Assembly (NCBI RefSeq): GCF_030272615.1
Contig: NC_081411.1
Location: forward strand, 37,576,640-37,640,639
Direction: 5' to 3'
Length of the DNA stretch: 64,000 nucleotides
Source: Cryptomeria japonica
Lineage: Eukaryota > Streptophyta > Pinopsida > Cupressales > Cupressaceae
The notes under the pieces are model-generated. The model was not told where the DNA came from, made no database searches, and saw only the letters and a list, made by a program, of their open reading frames with translations. Position numbers and translations under genes: made by a program. This document shows positions 1 through 12,369 of this stretch, piece after piece. How positions within the stretch are numbered: the stretch's first letter is position 1; each line of letters opens with the position of its first letter.

Positions 1-122
1 CCAATAGTGGAGATATTCATTTGCATTTCAATTTTTTAATATATTTATTACTACAATTAAACATCTTAATTAAATTATAATTAGTGTAGTAATTAATGTA
101 ACTTTTTTTGTTAATATTTTAG

Positions 123-612
123 AGCATGTAGTCAGTGGTGAGAAAGTGGAGCATGATCTGAGTAGACAACATCAAGAACATGATATTCCCTAATTAGGTA
201 AAGAGGACCACTCTTATTCCTTTAAACAAATTTAATTGTAATTGGTGTATTGATTAATGTAACATTTTGTATTTCAACTCCATAGGATCTAGAGGGTATT
301 CAACACATTGAGGTTGAGGCTAGACAAAATGATGTGGAAGATGATGTTGCTCCATTAGGTAAAGACCACCATGGTTATGTTCTTTATATTAATGAAATAC
401 TTGTAACAATAATAAAAAATGTTATGAATTTAACCCATTTCTTTGTTATTGCAGAGGACCCCCCTTTGGTTCAGTGTCCTCGTCCTCTGTATATGACTAG
501 GAATACATTGAGATCACAAGTAGGGGGCAGAAAAACTGAAGATGGGGAAAATAATGAAGAACACGATGCTCCAATTAATTTTTTATATAGATTAAAAAAA
601 ATAAAAAAATGA
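123..612 (+). pseudogene. Exon-like blocks at the 3' end of an unknown gene
   Basis: Three blocks look like exons bounded by AG acceptors and GTAAAG donors: about 123-197, 286-358 and 455-612. Joining the second and third (phase 1) gives an open frame ending at the TGA at 610-612, with an acidic middle and a lysine-rich tail (RLKKIKK). Blocks 1 and 2, with the AT-rich intron before each, resemble each other at a spacing of about 163 bp (both end in a 'LG/gtaaag' junction), so the exon-intron unit appears tandemly duplicated. Block 1 carries a TAA in the matching frame. No family was recognised, and the 5' part would lie off the left edge. The exon model rests only on splice consensus and frame, so it is weak. 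Confidence 0.3.
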
Positions 613-639
613 AATGATTGTAATCTACCTTATTTGATA

Positions 640-830
640 ATGATTGATTTTTATGCATTAATGAATGTAATTATGTGTCGATGAATGTTCATGAATGATA
701 TGTGTTAATGAATATTGATGAATGTTGTGTGTTAATGAATTTTAATGAATTTTATGTGTTAATGAATGTTATGTGATAATGAATTAATGCTATATTTTAA
801 TAATATATGAAATAATGAATGAATGTTAGA
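640..830. repeat. Degenerate short tandem repeat (TTAATGAATGTTATGTG-like)
   Basis: Words such as 'ttaatgaatg' and 'ttatgtgttaatgaat' recur about ten times with variable spacing just downstream of the exon-like block. It is a decayed AT-rich minisatellite with no coding content seen. Confidence 0.5.
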
Positions 831-833
831 TGT

Positions 834-3800
834 TAACAGGGAATTTAGAGTGATGTTAGGGGAGGGATGGGCCAAATGATCTTCCACCTTCACGTGGTTG
901 GCCCTTTTAAGTAGATAATATTAAACTATTCTCAAAACAAACTGAAGCTCAATAAGATAACTCAATTTTCAATATTTAATTATGTTGCACAGTTAATCTT
1001 ATTGAATAATGTATATTGAATCTTCATTGCAAGGTCCAACAAAGCCAACATGAACAACAACACCACAAGTTGTTGGGTATAAGGAAATCCCATATTGTTT
1101 TGTATGTAGACTAACACTATGAGTTTCCTCTAGCACTGACATCCATGGTGCAACTACAAAAATTATGAATATGCCTCATCCTTGTAAGTTTTTTTATTAG
1201 TTGACATTTTCTTTAGCATTTTGTAATTTTCCTTATCATTTTAAGTCTAACTACTTTTATATGGAATTTATTGTTCTAGTTTTTTTACCATCTGTCAGAC
1301 ATTATCGATACAAGGACTTGCATTGCATCCATTTTTTCAATTAGCTATTATAAAGGGTAGGTTGTATTTGTAAATGTCTCTTTCAGTTCATCCAAATTTT
1401 ACTTTGTAATAGTCACAAGATAGTCATTTATGGTATACCCTGTCTTTTGTTGTATACTTATGACTTTGTATTTCTTCTTCTAGTAGTCAAAAATAAATGT
1501 CTCGAGCTATTCTTTTCTACCCATGTGCCTTCACAATACTATGGGGATTTTTGTAAGCCCTTTTCCCTTTTTCCCTTTTGAACTTTAAAGCTCTATATTG
1601 TATCATCTCTGATCTAATTCTAGGACTACAAACTTGTTGATGATTCTTTATCCATTGTCTGGATTGTTATGAGATAACGTCTTTTCAACATACTCTATCC
1701 ACTGTATATTTTCTTCTTTTGAAACTTCACATTCATTAAAACTGAAATGTTTTTTCATGAAGGCTACTTTCTTTAATTTTGAATGAAACTCCCCATCATA
1801 TCCCTTGACTTGATTCATTCATGGATTGGTTGCTTATTGAGATTAGGCCTAGCTTGCATCTCTATTTCATACTATAATTGATTGGATCTACATCTTTGTA
1901 TTGTCCTTGTCAACATCATAAATGTTACTAGGGCTCTTGCTTTTCATGAGAATCAATCCTAATTTGGGTTGTCTTAAGGTTATAATTACCCTCTATGGCT
2001 AACATTTTTTCATTGGACTATTTTTATAACATTAATGACTGCAATCTTTTGTTCTAAAATGCTTTCTCCACTAGCTTCTATTGTCTCGAGGAAGTGTCTT
2101 TGAACAAACCTTTTAATTAAATCATGGCCCCTATCATGATTACTATAGGATTTTGTTTTTTTATAGGTTTGAGAATCTTTTGTAGCTCATGGTCATTTGA
2201 CTACTGCAACTCTGATGAAGATTGTGTCTTTTTGCTTCTTTCACCTACTAGCCTTTATGTTTCCCACAAGATAAGTAAACACTTTCATTGAGACTCATGG
2301 TTGGTATTTAATCTTTATAATGTGGCCTACCATATTGAACACTAGCATAAAGTCTCTTTCTATGATTGGTCTACAACCTATATGAGATTATTTCTCATAT
2401 ATCACTACATTCTGGATATCATTTTGACATATGGATTTATAACCCTATCTCAAACCTTATTACACATGGGGTTCTCAAGTATTGTATTGCATCCTATCAA
2501 TACACTTTGCATGGATGAATTTTCGACCTCATTTTTCATTCATGATAACCTTCAACCATATATTTTCTCTATACTAAAGTGGTTACAAATCTTTTACTAT
2601 TTTATCATGCATGTATCTTTCTCCATCCCTATGCATTGATATTTTTCAAAGACTATCATTATTACAAGGGCTACTAAATAGGGTTGATTTTAATGAAATA
2701 TTGTAGAGTATACACCTTGTGCTTGGGTGACTGAGAGGTCATCTTTAATTTACTGCTATCATGGATTCCTATGGTATTTAGACCGTCTTTGTGCTAGAAC
2801 TGCTCTTTTGTTGGCAATTTTGATTGGTGATTATCCTTGATCTTAGATTGTGATATTGTCATTGCTCCGTCTTTTACAAACTTTGGTCACGACTGTGTAT
2901 GTCATATGGACTATGTATGTCGCATTATTTGACTATCAAAACACTGCATCAACTATATTCTCAAGTTTTAACACTTCCATTTTTCCCTTTTATTGTTAGG
3001 AATATGTATGCCTTCCTTTTAGACCTATACTCTGTTGTTCACAACCTTTGCCATCCATGCTTGATATTATTGGAACTTTGTCATTGATCTTAGATATCTA
3101 TGGTGTTGCACTATTTAGTTTTGTAATAAATGATTGAATGCATCTGTATTTTGATGTAATGATCTTTCATCTTAGTGTCAAAACACTATTTACCTATCTT
3201 TTGATAGCGAATACCTATGTTTTCCCTTCATGACAGTGAACAAAACAACTTGTTTCTTCTCAATGGATGTCTTAACAGTGTAAAGGATTATCCACCTTCT
3301 TCAACATAACATCTACTCATCATGACTCCTCTTTATCTACTCATTGTATTGTTGATCATGAGTGGTAGAATCTCATTCATGATTTCTTTTCATATTATAG
3401 TCTAGTAGTTTCCTAACCTCCTTCAAACTCTATCCTTGTATTTGAAAACTCAATCTTTTTGGGATTATCTATCTAGATAAGATCCTCATTGTTATGGTTG
3501 ATCCTTCTATCCTCATTGTCTGTGGTTTTTCATTGCATTTTAGCATCTCACTATCATTTTTAATGTTATTCTTTGATTTTTTTGGCCATAATCTTTAATG
3601 TTAACCTTTCTTATTGGTTGTCTTGAAGAATCATTGTCTTTCATGGTAGTTGTGTTCCTCTAAGTTTGGCTTGAAGACTCTCCTATAGAATATGCACCTT
3701 CTTTATTTAATGGCATTGCTTAGATAGTTATCTCAAGTCATAACTAACTCTTGAAGGATTCATAACTGCACTAAGATTGCTAGAAGTACTTCAAAATCCT

Positions 3801-5380
3801 TCCACATTTTAGGCTTTGAAGTGATGTTTACATTATTCAATCAAGTGATGAATTAAACCCCTTTAGTGGTTGCATGATAGAGTCTAACTCTTCATATGAA
3901 CTTCAAGATGTGAAAATGGTTGGAACTCATTTTAAGTAAACAAAACTTGTTTACCTATTTGGCACTTTCAACTCATATAAAGATATCATTAGAGATTCTA
4001 AGAATACTCTTTGATGGCTCATGATAATGATATGACTACTACATAAATAAAGGTGAAGCCTCTCATATGCCTTTGAATTGATTCATGATGATGCAACTGA
4101 GCATTAAACTATTTTTGTGATATTTTGATTGATTGCTGAGATTTCTAGTATACCTTCAACTAGGCTATTGATTGATCATAACTCTTGGATCCCACTATTA
4201 CTCTTTTTTAGGCTTTCTTTGGTTGGTAATATTGGTTGCTACAAGGTCATTTTTCTTATCCTTCATTATATCGTGACTTATTTTCTCATTGTGCTTCCTC
4301 GTCATTAAATATTTCTCTATTTATTTTGCTTCTCTTGTTGATAATTATCATGGTCCTTGTCCTAACAAGATTTTAGACAAATCTTAAGCTACTGCTATCA
4401 TTCTACTATCACTGCTATAATAGTCCAAGGAAAGCCTGCAACTACTTGTTCATCACTGTGTATGAATGTAAATGATCTGTCTTCATTAGGCACAAATATC
4501 AATGTTTTGTCCTCATGCAACTATATTTCTAACTCACTACCTTTTTAAAAATCTTTCTTTACACTTTTCTGAGATATCAAATGACTGTATTTTCTAGGTT
4601 TATGGCATCTTTTTCCTAACCTTGCACTTCCTATCATTGAACTAGCCTATTAACAACCCTTATGTTCATTTGTTTCTCTCAAATTCTTATTATATAGTAA
4701 TTGTCTTTACGATATGGATTATGAGGTTGTAGCATTTGATCTCTTTTGGTAATAGTATTGTTACTATTCTGACATAGTCTTTCATTTTTAGTGTTTTGTC
4801 TTCGGTAGAGACTATTCTTTTTTCCGATTTGATAGCTTGTACAATATTTTGTGATTGATTCTAGATTGTGTTTGTGCCTTGAAACTAAAACCTTGAAGAT
4901 GTTTGTTGAAGGTGTTGTAATTAAGTCTATCAACTCACTATAATAGAAGTCTAAAAAGATGCAAGGTTGTTCCTTACTATTCCTTGGGTTCTTTCAAATG
5001 CAACCTTGCCATTTCTCTGTGTGTGATTTTCAATGAAAATAACAAGATCTATAGACTTAATCACTGCTCTATAGGTGTTCTTGAGGTTAGAAATCATACT
5101 TCAAGATGCTCTTTTCATGGTGCATGTATAGTGTTGCTTTGTCTTTATTGTGGTTTGATAGTGATTTTGTTCTTATCCTCTAACCAATCCTTCAATCTCA
5201 ACCCTTCAATCTAGATCTATTATCTCTCTTGTTGCATTGCTTCCATTTGGGTCATATACATGTAGGTTTTTATTATTCAACAAATCATTTTGTAAAATCA
5301 AATCTTGTTGAAAAAATATCATAATTTATATTTATTTAGAAGAGTTTTCCAAATAGTAAAGTCATTATAATTTATAATCG
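834..5380. other. 4.5-kb stretch without a recognisable gene
   Basis: The plus strand is pyrimidine-rich and broken in all frames. The longest open stretches (for example 2382-2639 and 4984-5214) have hydrophobic, low-quality translations with no known motif. No LTR ends, RNA gene or transposase was recognised. It may be very old, saturated transposon DNA. Confidence 0.5.
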
Positions 5381-5399
5381 TTGATCATCTTGGCATTGG

Positions 5400-5960
5400 T
5401 AGTCAAAAATATGAAATGAAACTTTAATTGTTTTGCATGTAATTATGACTTGGACATGCTTGTTTCTTCTCTTGCTTTTCAATTATGAAATATATTCATT
5501 TTTAGCTAAATTATTTACAGTTTATTTCCTTTTACTTGTTTTCTGCCATGTTTGTTTAAACTTAAAATATATATTTAGAACTTGTGTCATGTAGGAACAA
5601 TTTTGCATCTCATAAGGTAATGACATGTACCATATATTTAATTGGATCATGAAAGTTTAATTTTTTTGAGCATAATTATGACCTGGATCTACTCATTTCC
5701 CCTCTTGCTTGGCAGTTACAAATTTTCAGCTCAATTAGTTACATCATTTTTCTTATTTCTCGGTATTTATTGAAAGTAAATACTTAAAATATGCTTCTTG
5801 TATCAATCAGCAGGTAATGACACATATGAAATACTATTATTCCATGTAGGATCTATTTAAATTTAAGCTCAATCATTGGTTGATTATTGTTAATCAAAAG
5901 TGTAATCAGAGGCTTGGGTTTACTTGTTTCCCTTTCCATTGGTTGAACAGGGAATCTTCT
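5400..5960 (+). repeat. Degenerate ~230-bp tandem triplication upstream of the pyrophosphatase exon
   Basis: Three related segments each contain a 'taattatgac(t/c)tgga'-like word (near 5440, 5672 and, diverged, 5901), followed by a run like 'tttcccctcttgcttggcag'. 'ggtaatgacac'-like words recur near 5614 and 5811. Spacing is about 230 bp. The third copy ends in 'ttgaacag', a possible 3' splice site 50-60 bp before the ATG at 6006. Confidence 0.5.
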
Positions 5961-6005
5961 TAAGCGTCTTTCTTCAAAGCAAAAATAGTTTAAACAAAGA
6001 AGCTT

Positions 6006-6162
6006 ATGTCACAGGATTTAACTATGACTACCCCTAGTACCAATGCTGCAGGCAATGGAACTAAGGATTCACACCGTCCTCATCCATCTTTGAATGAAAG
6101 AATTATTTCATCCATGTCTTGGAGGTCTATTGCTGCACACCCTTGGCATGATCTTGAGATTG
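6006..6162 (+). CDS. Soluble inorganic pyrophosphatase, first coding exon (partial)
   Basis: The 52 codons encode the N-terminal region of plant soluble inorganic pyrophosphatase (family I, hydrolyses PPi to 2 Pi in the cytosol). After a variable leader of about 27 residues comes the conserved block around [20 protein letters not shown] and then HDLEI. The exon ends in phase 1 at 6162, followed by a good donor (GTAAGG), where plant genes of this family also have a junction after the DLEIG block. The ATG at 6006 is the only sensible start. The catalytic aspartates lie in later exons, and no later exon was recognised in the window. Either the next intron is very long and TE-filled, or this is an orphan fragment. 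One residue differs from the usual SRRS (here SWRS). Identification of the exon is confident; integrity of the gene is unknown. Confidence 0.8.
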
Positions 6163-6990
6163 GTAAGGTCCATTTGCTTTTTGCTCATTTCTATTTATAT
6201 GAACATCTAATTAATACTCCAGCTGAGATATTTGCACATTAAGATGTTTGCATATACAGTCTTATTTTAAGAGCATTCAATTGTAGGGTGATGTTGGATG
6301 GTGTGGATAATGTCACAATTGTGTATGCTAATGATAACTCAATGTTTTCTTGCTATAATTCATATGTATGAATAAGTTGAAGGATGAGATTATTTATACT
6401 TCATGTGTACCATTATCTTCTAATGGTAAACAATTTGGTTGCCAATAAATAACTTTTATTGAAAATATGTATGGGATTCCTAGAATCTAAGTCCCTTCTA
6501 TTATCCCTTGATTTCCAATAATTATTCGGTTTAAATAAAATATGGGTGTTCTTTGTCTTGTGGTATCTTCACATATTCTTTTTAGACCAAGAAGGAAACT
6601 ATGACTTGCATTTTAATGTTGTTTCTCATGTACCTATAAGGCAAGAATTATTGGTAATTCACAATTTTCTTTTGTTTTTATATTTGGATACATCATTTTA
6701 AAGCATTTATGTTGAACATCTGGATGCATTGTGTAAGTACATATTGCACTGTGTAACTTCATTCTTTCTTTCTTTACTCTTTCGGTTTGTATTCCTTTCT
6801 CCTGTTAAAATTCTTTGGTAGATGTTATTCTTGAATAAATGATTGTCTAAATAAATCTACTTAAAAATATGCTCTATAAACATGTTGTTTTTGGCTGGAG
6901 AACCTTCCCATCATTCAATGTTTAAGTTGTTACTTGATCTTGGTGGTAGCCATAGTTATCTGCATACATCTTGAATTGATATTGAAGAAA
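6163..6990 (+). other. Putative intron or intergenic DNA after the pyrophosphatase exon
   Basis: AT-rich sequence starting with the GTAAGG donor. No second pyrophosphatase exon, transposon end or RNA gene was recognised. Confidence 0.4.
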
Positions 6991-6994
6991 ACTT

Positions 6995-7440
6995 CCCATC
7001 ATTCTCTCGTTAGAGGAGCGGTCATGGCTGCCGCCATTTTCTCACCGGATGAGTGGTCATGGTCATCATCAGAAGAGTCCCACCCAGGAAACATTCAACA
7101 AGGTTGTTGCATGCCCGATGCCATTCTCTCACTAGATGAGTAGTCATGGTTGCTACTGGAAGAGTCCTGGATGCCATCGTAATTCTGGCGCCAGTCAATG
7201 AAACACCCAACAAGGATGTTGTATGTCTGACAACATTATCTCGTCAGACGAGTGTTAGAATTTCAACATCCAACGAGAAAGTTGTATGGCCGATGACATT
7301 ATCTTTCCTTTTGAACGGTCATGGCCACCATCGGAAGAGTCTTGTGTGTCGTTGAAATTTTTTGTATGACCAATGGTATTGTCTCACTAGATGAACGGTC
7401 ATGGACATCGTCAGGAGAATCTCAGGTGATTTCAGAATTC
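6995..7440. repeat. Degenerate tandem repeat with 'gaacggtcatggccacc'-like core
   Basis: Four to five imperfect copies at roughly 100-120 bp spacing share the order 'attctctcac..gatga', '(a/c)ggtcatgg', 'tcatcagaagagtc' and 'ttgtatgccgatg'. It is richer in CpG than its surroundings. It lies downstream (3', minus strand) of the Chromo-B chromodomain and could be part of that element's 3' LTR, but no LTR boundary was found. Confidence 0.45.
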
Positions 7441-7794
7441 TGGTGTGGGTGAGCACTGTTGGAATGTTTGACTACAAGTTTTTGATGGCTACATTTGTCA
7501 GTATTTTGACAAAAAATAGTCAGAATTCTGATGAACAACCAATGGAATTGAGCCCAAAATGTACTAGTGAATGCTTCTCATTTTAGGAATAAAGAAGATG
7601 ATCATGTCCTCAAGAAAAATCTAGCTCCACAAGATCTGGTGAGAAAATGCAAGAAAACGTAGAGAGGAATGCTAAAACTACAAAATAGAAAACAAACAAA
7701 AAAGAAATGTTTTTAGTTGATGCAAGATTGCAAAGAACCAGGGATGCTCCTACATTAGACGTTCAAGGTTGTTGAAAAAGTAATTCCCTCACTT

Positions 7795-8721
7795 TTCTAG
7801 GGTTATAGGAAATCCAAAGAGGTTCACGTTTTCCTAAGAAATCCAAGATGAATCCTCAACTGGTTTGTCCTTCCACTTCACAAGATACTCCTTGTACTGA
7901 CGGCTTCGGGTACTATGCCCAATCCTACTATCCAAAATATCTCCAATCTAATCTTCTCCTTCTAGGGCCACTGTTTTTCTGACTATGCAATACCGTCTTC
8001 ACTGAATTCAGATTCATGATACTAATGTAGATCTGCAATGTTGAATATAGGTGAAATACTCAAACTATCAGGCAGCTCCACTTCATAGGTACTTCTAGAA
8101 CTGAACTTCCTCAAGATCTTGCAAGGTTTAAACTTCCTCATCTGCAACTTGTTATAGGTCCCAACTAGAAATATCTCTTGTCTCAAATACATCATCACTT
8201 CATCGCCAACTTCAAATTCCTTATGTCTCTTCTTCTCATCATCTTTCTCCTTATACTTGTTTTTCATATCCTCCAAGTGTTGTTTAGCTTGAATATGTAA
8301 GGTTGTCATGTGATCCGCAAACTCTTCTTCTTCTACACTATGCCAGCCTTCATTATTGATATCTCTCAATTTTGATATACCGCTGGGGTGTGCTTCGGTA
8401 ATAATATCAAAAGGTATTCTTCCAGTACTCTTGTTTACTTAATTATTATAGGCAAATTCTACTTGTACAATAATCAAATCCCAACTTCTATTTTTCTCTC
8501 CAACTAAGCATCTCAAAAGAAATTCCAAATTCTGGTTTACTATCTCTATCTACAAATAAGTCTGTGGATGGAAAGTAGAACTAAATTTCAAATCTATCTT
8601 CATCTTCTTCCAAAGTGTTCTCCAAAAATAACCAACAAACTTAGTGTCTCTGTTTGAAACTATGCTCTTAGGTAATCCATGCAATCTCACTACCTCCTTG
8701 AAAAATAGGTCAGCTACATGC
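7795..8721 (-). pseudogene. Chromo-B: integrase C-terminal half and chromodomain (3' part of split element)
   Basis: The minus strand encodes the C-terminal part of a Ty3/gypsy chromovirus polyprotein. From 8721 down to about 8580 the integrase core continues from the other side of the Tat-A insertion ([20 protein letters not shown], with the second catalytic Asp). The 8022-8369 block is the integrase C-terminal domain (GDEVMMYLRQE, then a stop replacing a residue after SPIFNIADLH). At about 7795-7940 there is a chromodomain (RSRQYKEYLVKWKDKPVEDS followed by SWI). Chromodomains in this position target chromovirus insertion to particular chromatin. Several stops and poor frame continuity make it a pseudogene. 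No 3' LTR boundary was identified. Confidence 0.8.
8717..8721. repeat. Target-site duplication of Tat-A, left copy (CATGC)
   Basis: Five bases immediately before the Tat-A LTR match 23377-23381 exactly. Confidence 0.9.
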
Positions 8722-9816
8722 TGTGTGTGTGAAAAGTGGACCTGTATCTGTATCCGAAATACACAACACTTAAATTAAGTCATTAGATGCATGGTTAGTA
8801 AATCAATAATCAATGAATAATAAACCATTACAAAGTGACCCATTGCCTTCTAGTAGATGTAAGTTTAGATTTATCCCAGAATGCTAAGCTATCAATGACT
8901 AGACAACACCTAAATGAAGGATTTTTAAATCTATATGATCATGAATATGAGCTAAATAGATGCAATATTTAAGCTAGATATGCAAGATTAATCTAACATG
9001 ATTTAAGAAATATTAAGCTAAATGATTTAAGCAATATGAAATAACTAATATGCAATATTTGAATGCAAATTCTCAATGAACCTAGAGCAAAAACAACATA
9101 ATAACATTATATTCTCCAGGAATTTTTTAATGAGAGATGAGAGCCTAAATTTATAGAAAATTTAGAAAGAAACCAATGGCTGAGATCAAATGATGATGAG
9201 TAGTCAAGATTTTCCAAGAGGAAGCACAATCTAGGTGAATTGATGTGATTGGATGCTTTTCTGAGTTTTAAAGGAAATTGAACTAAAATTAAGATAAAAT
9301 CACGAAAAAACTAATTTATTCTTTATTTAATTGATTTTAATATTTAATTTTTTTCAAGATTATCTCCAATTGAGTTCTTTTATCAAATTTTTAATTTTTT
9401 TTGGTCAATTAATTCCTTTTTTGATTTATTTCCATTTTTGAAGATTTGTGCTCATAATTTCCAATTCCTCTTTCTTGATTTGTTTCCTTTTTTGGAGATT
9501 TATGACAATTTTTATTTATTTTTCAAATTAATTCCTCTTTTTGATGATTTAATGGCAAACTGATTTATTTAATTAAATATGCTAGGATATTTAATAAAAT
9601 AAATAAGATAATTGTTTAAAATGATTTACTTGGAATGATCAATTAATTAAATAAATATTTAATTAATATTGGCTGATTAATTTACCATGTGACATTTGAT
9701 GATTTTAGAAATTAATTGTGTGATCAAGATTGTTTTAATTGCCTTTGGTTAGGACCTTGGTGACGTTGTCAAGATTAGGGGCTTATGGTTTAGATGACCA
9801 TTTTTAGGGTATTACA
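8722..9816 (-). repeat. Tat-A 3' LTR (1,095 bp)
   Basis: Starts TGTGTGTGTGAAAAG and ends GGGTATTACA on the plus strand. It matches 22246-23376 along its length. It contains AT-rich TTTAATTAAATA runs also seen in the Tat-C LTR. Confidence 0.93.
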
Positions 9817-9862
9817 ATTTCCCCTCTTTGAATTAATGTGCGAGCAGCGCATTAGTTCAAAG
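9817..9862 (-). promoter_or_regulatory. Tat-A polypurine tract and adjoining hairpin
   Basis: Read on the minus strand, the purine run AAAGAGGGGAAAT directly abuts the 3' LTR, the expected primer site for plus-strand DNA synthesis. Immediately upstream is a stem-loop: arms 9847-9862 and 9826-9841 pair over 16 positions with two mismatches around a 5-base loop (9842-9846). The 3' arm runs into the purine tract. Tat-C has the same arrangement. Confidence 0.7.
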
Positions 9863-9879
9863 AATAGTTCATGTCTAGG

Positions 9880-10440
9880 AGATACTTGTTCTGAACTTGA
9901 TTGATCACGAACTAGATGAAAAGCGAGGTGTTTAGCTTATTTCAAAGCGACGAAGCTGAATGAAGTCTGATTAAAGTGATACCGTTCTTGAACTTGATTG
10001 AACTTAGGAACAATAGAAAACAAAGATACCAAACTTGAACTTGATTGATCAAGAAGCGGATCTTATTGATCTAGAACTTGATTGATCTAGACACAGCGAG
10101 TGATGATAAAAATTGCTCTTGAACTTGATTGATCAAGATACGATGAGCAAAGATAAACTGTCTAGCTTGATCCAAAGCGACGAATACTGAACACCTGCTT
10201 AGATTGAGTGTGATCAAAGATACTCTTTAAACCCTTGATTGAGTTTAAATGAATAATCACCTTGATGAAAAGCGATGAAATTGATTAGCATTAAGAGATT
10301 GATTCAGATAAAAGACAAATATCAGCTTGATTTGAAGCAATGAAACTGATATGCCCCTAGAGATTGATTTGATTTAGATGATCGAGAGATCTCAACTTGA
10401 TATAAAGTGATGAAGATGAGATACCCCTTAGCAATAAGGA
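9880..10440. repeat. Repeats of 'gaacttgattgatcaaga' in the Tat-A 3' region
   Basis: At least five copies of a 'gaacttgattga(tc)' word, often extended to the near-palindrome cttgattgatcaag, alternate with 'aaagcgacgaa'-like words. No open frame uses them. They lie just inside the polypurine tract. Confidence 0.55.
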
Positions 10441-12190
10441 TTTGATTGATTGATTTTGTTTAGTTGAAAAAGATGTTTTTCTCAACTTTCGATTAAGATT
10501 TGAATATTTTCTCAAAATTTGAAGATGTGAGGTCATAAGGTCACGAGTACGCCCCCTTGGGAGAGAAATCAAAAGATAGTGAGGGTACATGGTGATAGGA
10601 AATTTTAGCGATGATAAGTTGTTTGAGCACAAATTTATTCAAAGGAATTTTTGAAATTTTAGCAAGAAATTGAGCGCAAAGTTAATTTGTAGAAATTAAA
10701 TTGAGATTCAATGTTGATTCATGAGAAATTGAGTGCAATTAGAAGAGAGAATGAGCTTTTGATGAAAATTGCTAAGTGGTCAAAATTTTGTGAAATTTTG
10801 ATGAGAGAGTTGACATCAAATTTTGATTTCGACCCCGAAAATGGACTCAAGACAGCCGATTTACAAGCTCATGATTTGATTTCATCATACTTGTGTTGAT
10901 TGATTATGAGATGATGTTCTATATATATCCATATCTTTTCAGTATAGATGTATGTAATGCAAATGATCATGGATGTCTATTTTTATTCCTTTTTATATAC
11001 AAATAAATGAGTGTGAATGAGTAATGAGTAATGCAAATTTTTCATTTTTCTATCCAATAATTTAGTAATAATGAAATGTATGAATCTATATAAGATGCTT
11101 ATGTATGTAGCTAACGTCTCAAAACACAAATACTCGATAGAAGAAATGATGAAGAAGAAACCAGTTAGCTGAGAAATGATGATGCTTCCAAATCTCATTT
11201 AAAAGATAAAGAGATCATTGTTATCATGCCAAACTCACTCTAAATTCATGAGATGCAGAATGAAATGCAAGATGAGATGCAAAATGAGATGCAACCGCAA
11301 CCTAGTCACTGGATTTGAAAAGCTTAATTTTTCATCATTGAGCATTTTACAATTATAGTAGGCAGAGTAGAGTTCCTCTCTTTGCATGTGCAATATTAAT
11401 TATCTTGTCTACAATAACCCTTTTTTTTTGTTCATATCCTTGGACAGATTACGCATGGACCCAGATTGCACAATAAATAAATTCCCTCAAAATAGACAAA
11501 GAAATGATGGGAACCTCCCTGTAGCATTCAAATAAGCAGAGTCGAGGTATGTGTGGCAATTTCACCTTAACGTGAAGGCTCTTATCATAGACACCCAGTT
11601 GATTACATGTTTTCAGATCATCGGAATCATTCCTATAGGTAGAAAACAAAGAAAATATTATGCCCCCAATCCTTGCTCCTCTTAGTCAAGATAGACTTTC
11701 TAGAGTTATGCATATGTCAAACAATTTAGTGATTGTTTTTAGTAGTCTTGTTTTTCTTGTGTACTCAGTGATAAAACTCTTTAGTATTCAGGAGACAGGT
11801 GACTGACTCGGATTGGACAACCAAGTTTCACTAACGTAAAGATGACTTGGTTGATACTACCTAGGACATGTAATGTACTCGGTTGATTAACCTAAGACTA
11901 GGACATTGATCAGTTTCAAGCCATGAGGGTTCCAACGAACCAGTATGTCACAAAAGTGATTGAAATATGTACAAGTGAAATCAAAGATGCATGAAAGCAG
12001 GAATGCCAACATTGCATTGATAGATGTAGCACTTGAGTACAAGAGGCACATGTTTGCTAGGTTTTCACCTGCTTGGTAGAGATTCATATATTTTTTTACC
12101 ATGGTGCTTGTTTACTAGGTTTTCACCAAGGCATTTTCTCTCTTTTTTCCTTTTTTTCTTCTGTTTTTCTTTTTTTTTTCTTTTTTAAAA
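10440..12190. other. Tat-A 3' region without a recognised gene
   Basis: Noncoding sequence between the integrase end and the 3' LTR. Short open stretches (for example 10711-10899 plus, 11449-11649 minus) match nothing recognised. Parts near 12040-12120 ('ttgctaggttttcacc') resemble the corresponding region of Tat-C near 44210-44340, so the two elements share a 3' region. Confidence 0.5.
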
Positions 12191-12330
12191 TTTCTTCAGG
12201 ACTTTTTCTGACTTTTTATGATTTCTTCAGGACTTTTTCTGGTTTTTAGGATTTTTTTCAGGACTTTTTCTGATTTTTAGGATTTTCTCAAGACTTTTTC
12301 TATTTTTTAGGATTTCTTCAGGACTTTTTA
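12190..12330. repeat. T-rich ~33-bp tandem repeat, five copies
   Basis: Unit close to 'ttcaggactttttctgatttttagga', repeated five times just downstream of the Tat-A integrase end. Confidence 0.7.
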
Positions 12331-12369
12331 GCTACAAAAACTACTGGAGCAGAGAATATTTAAGTGAAG

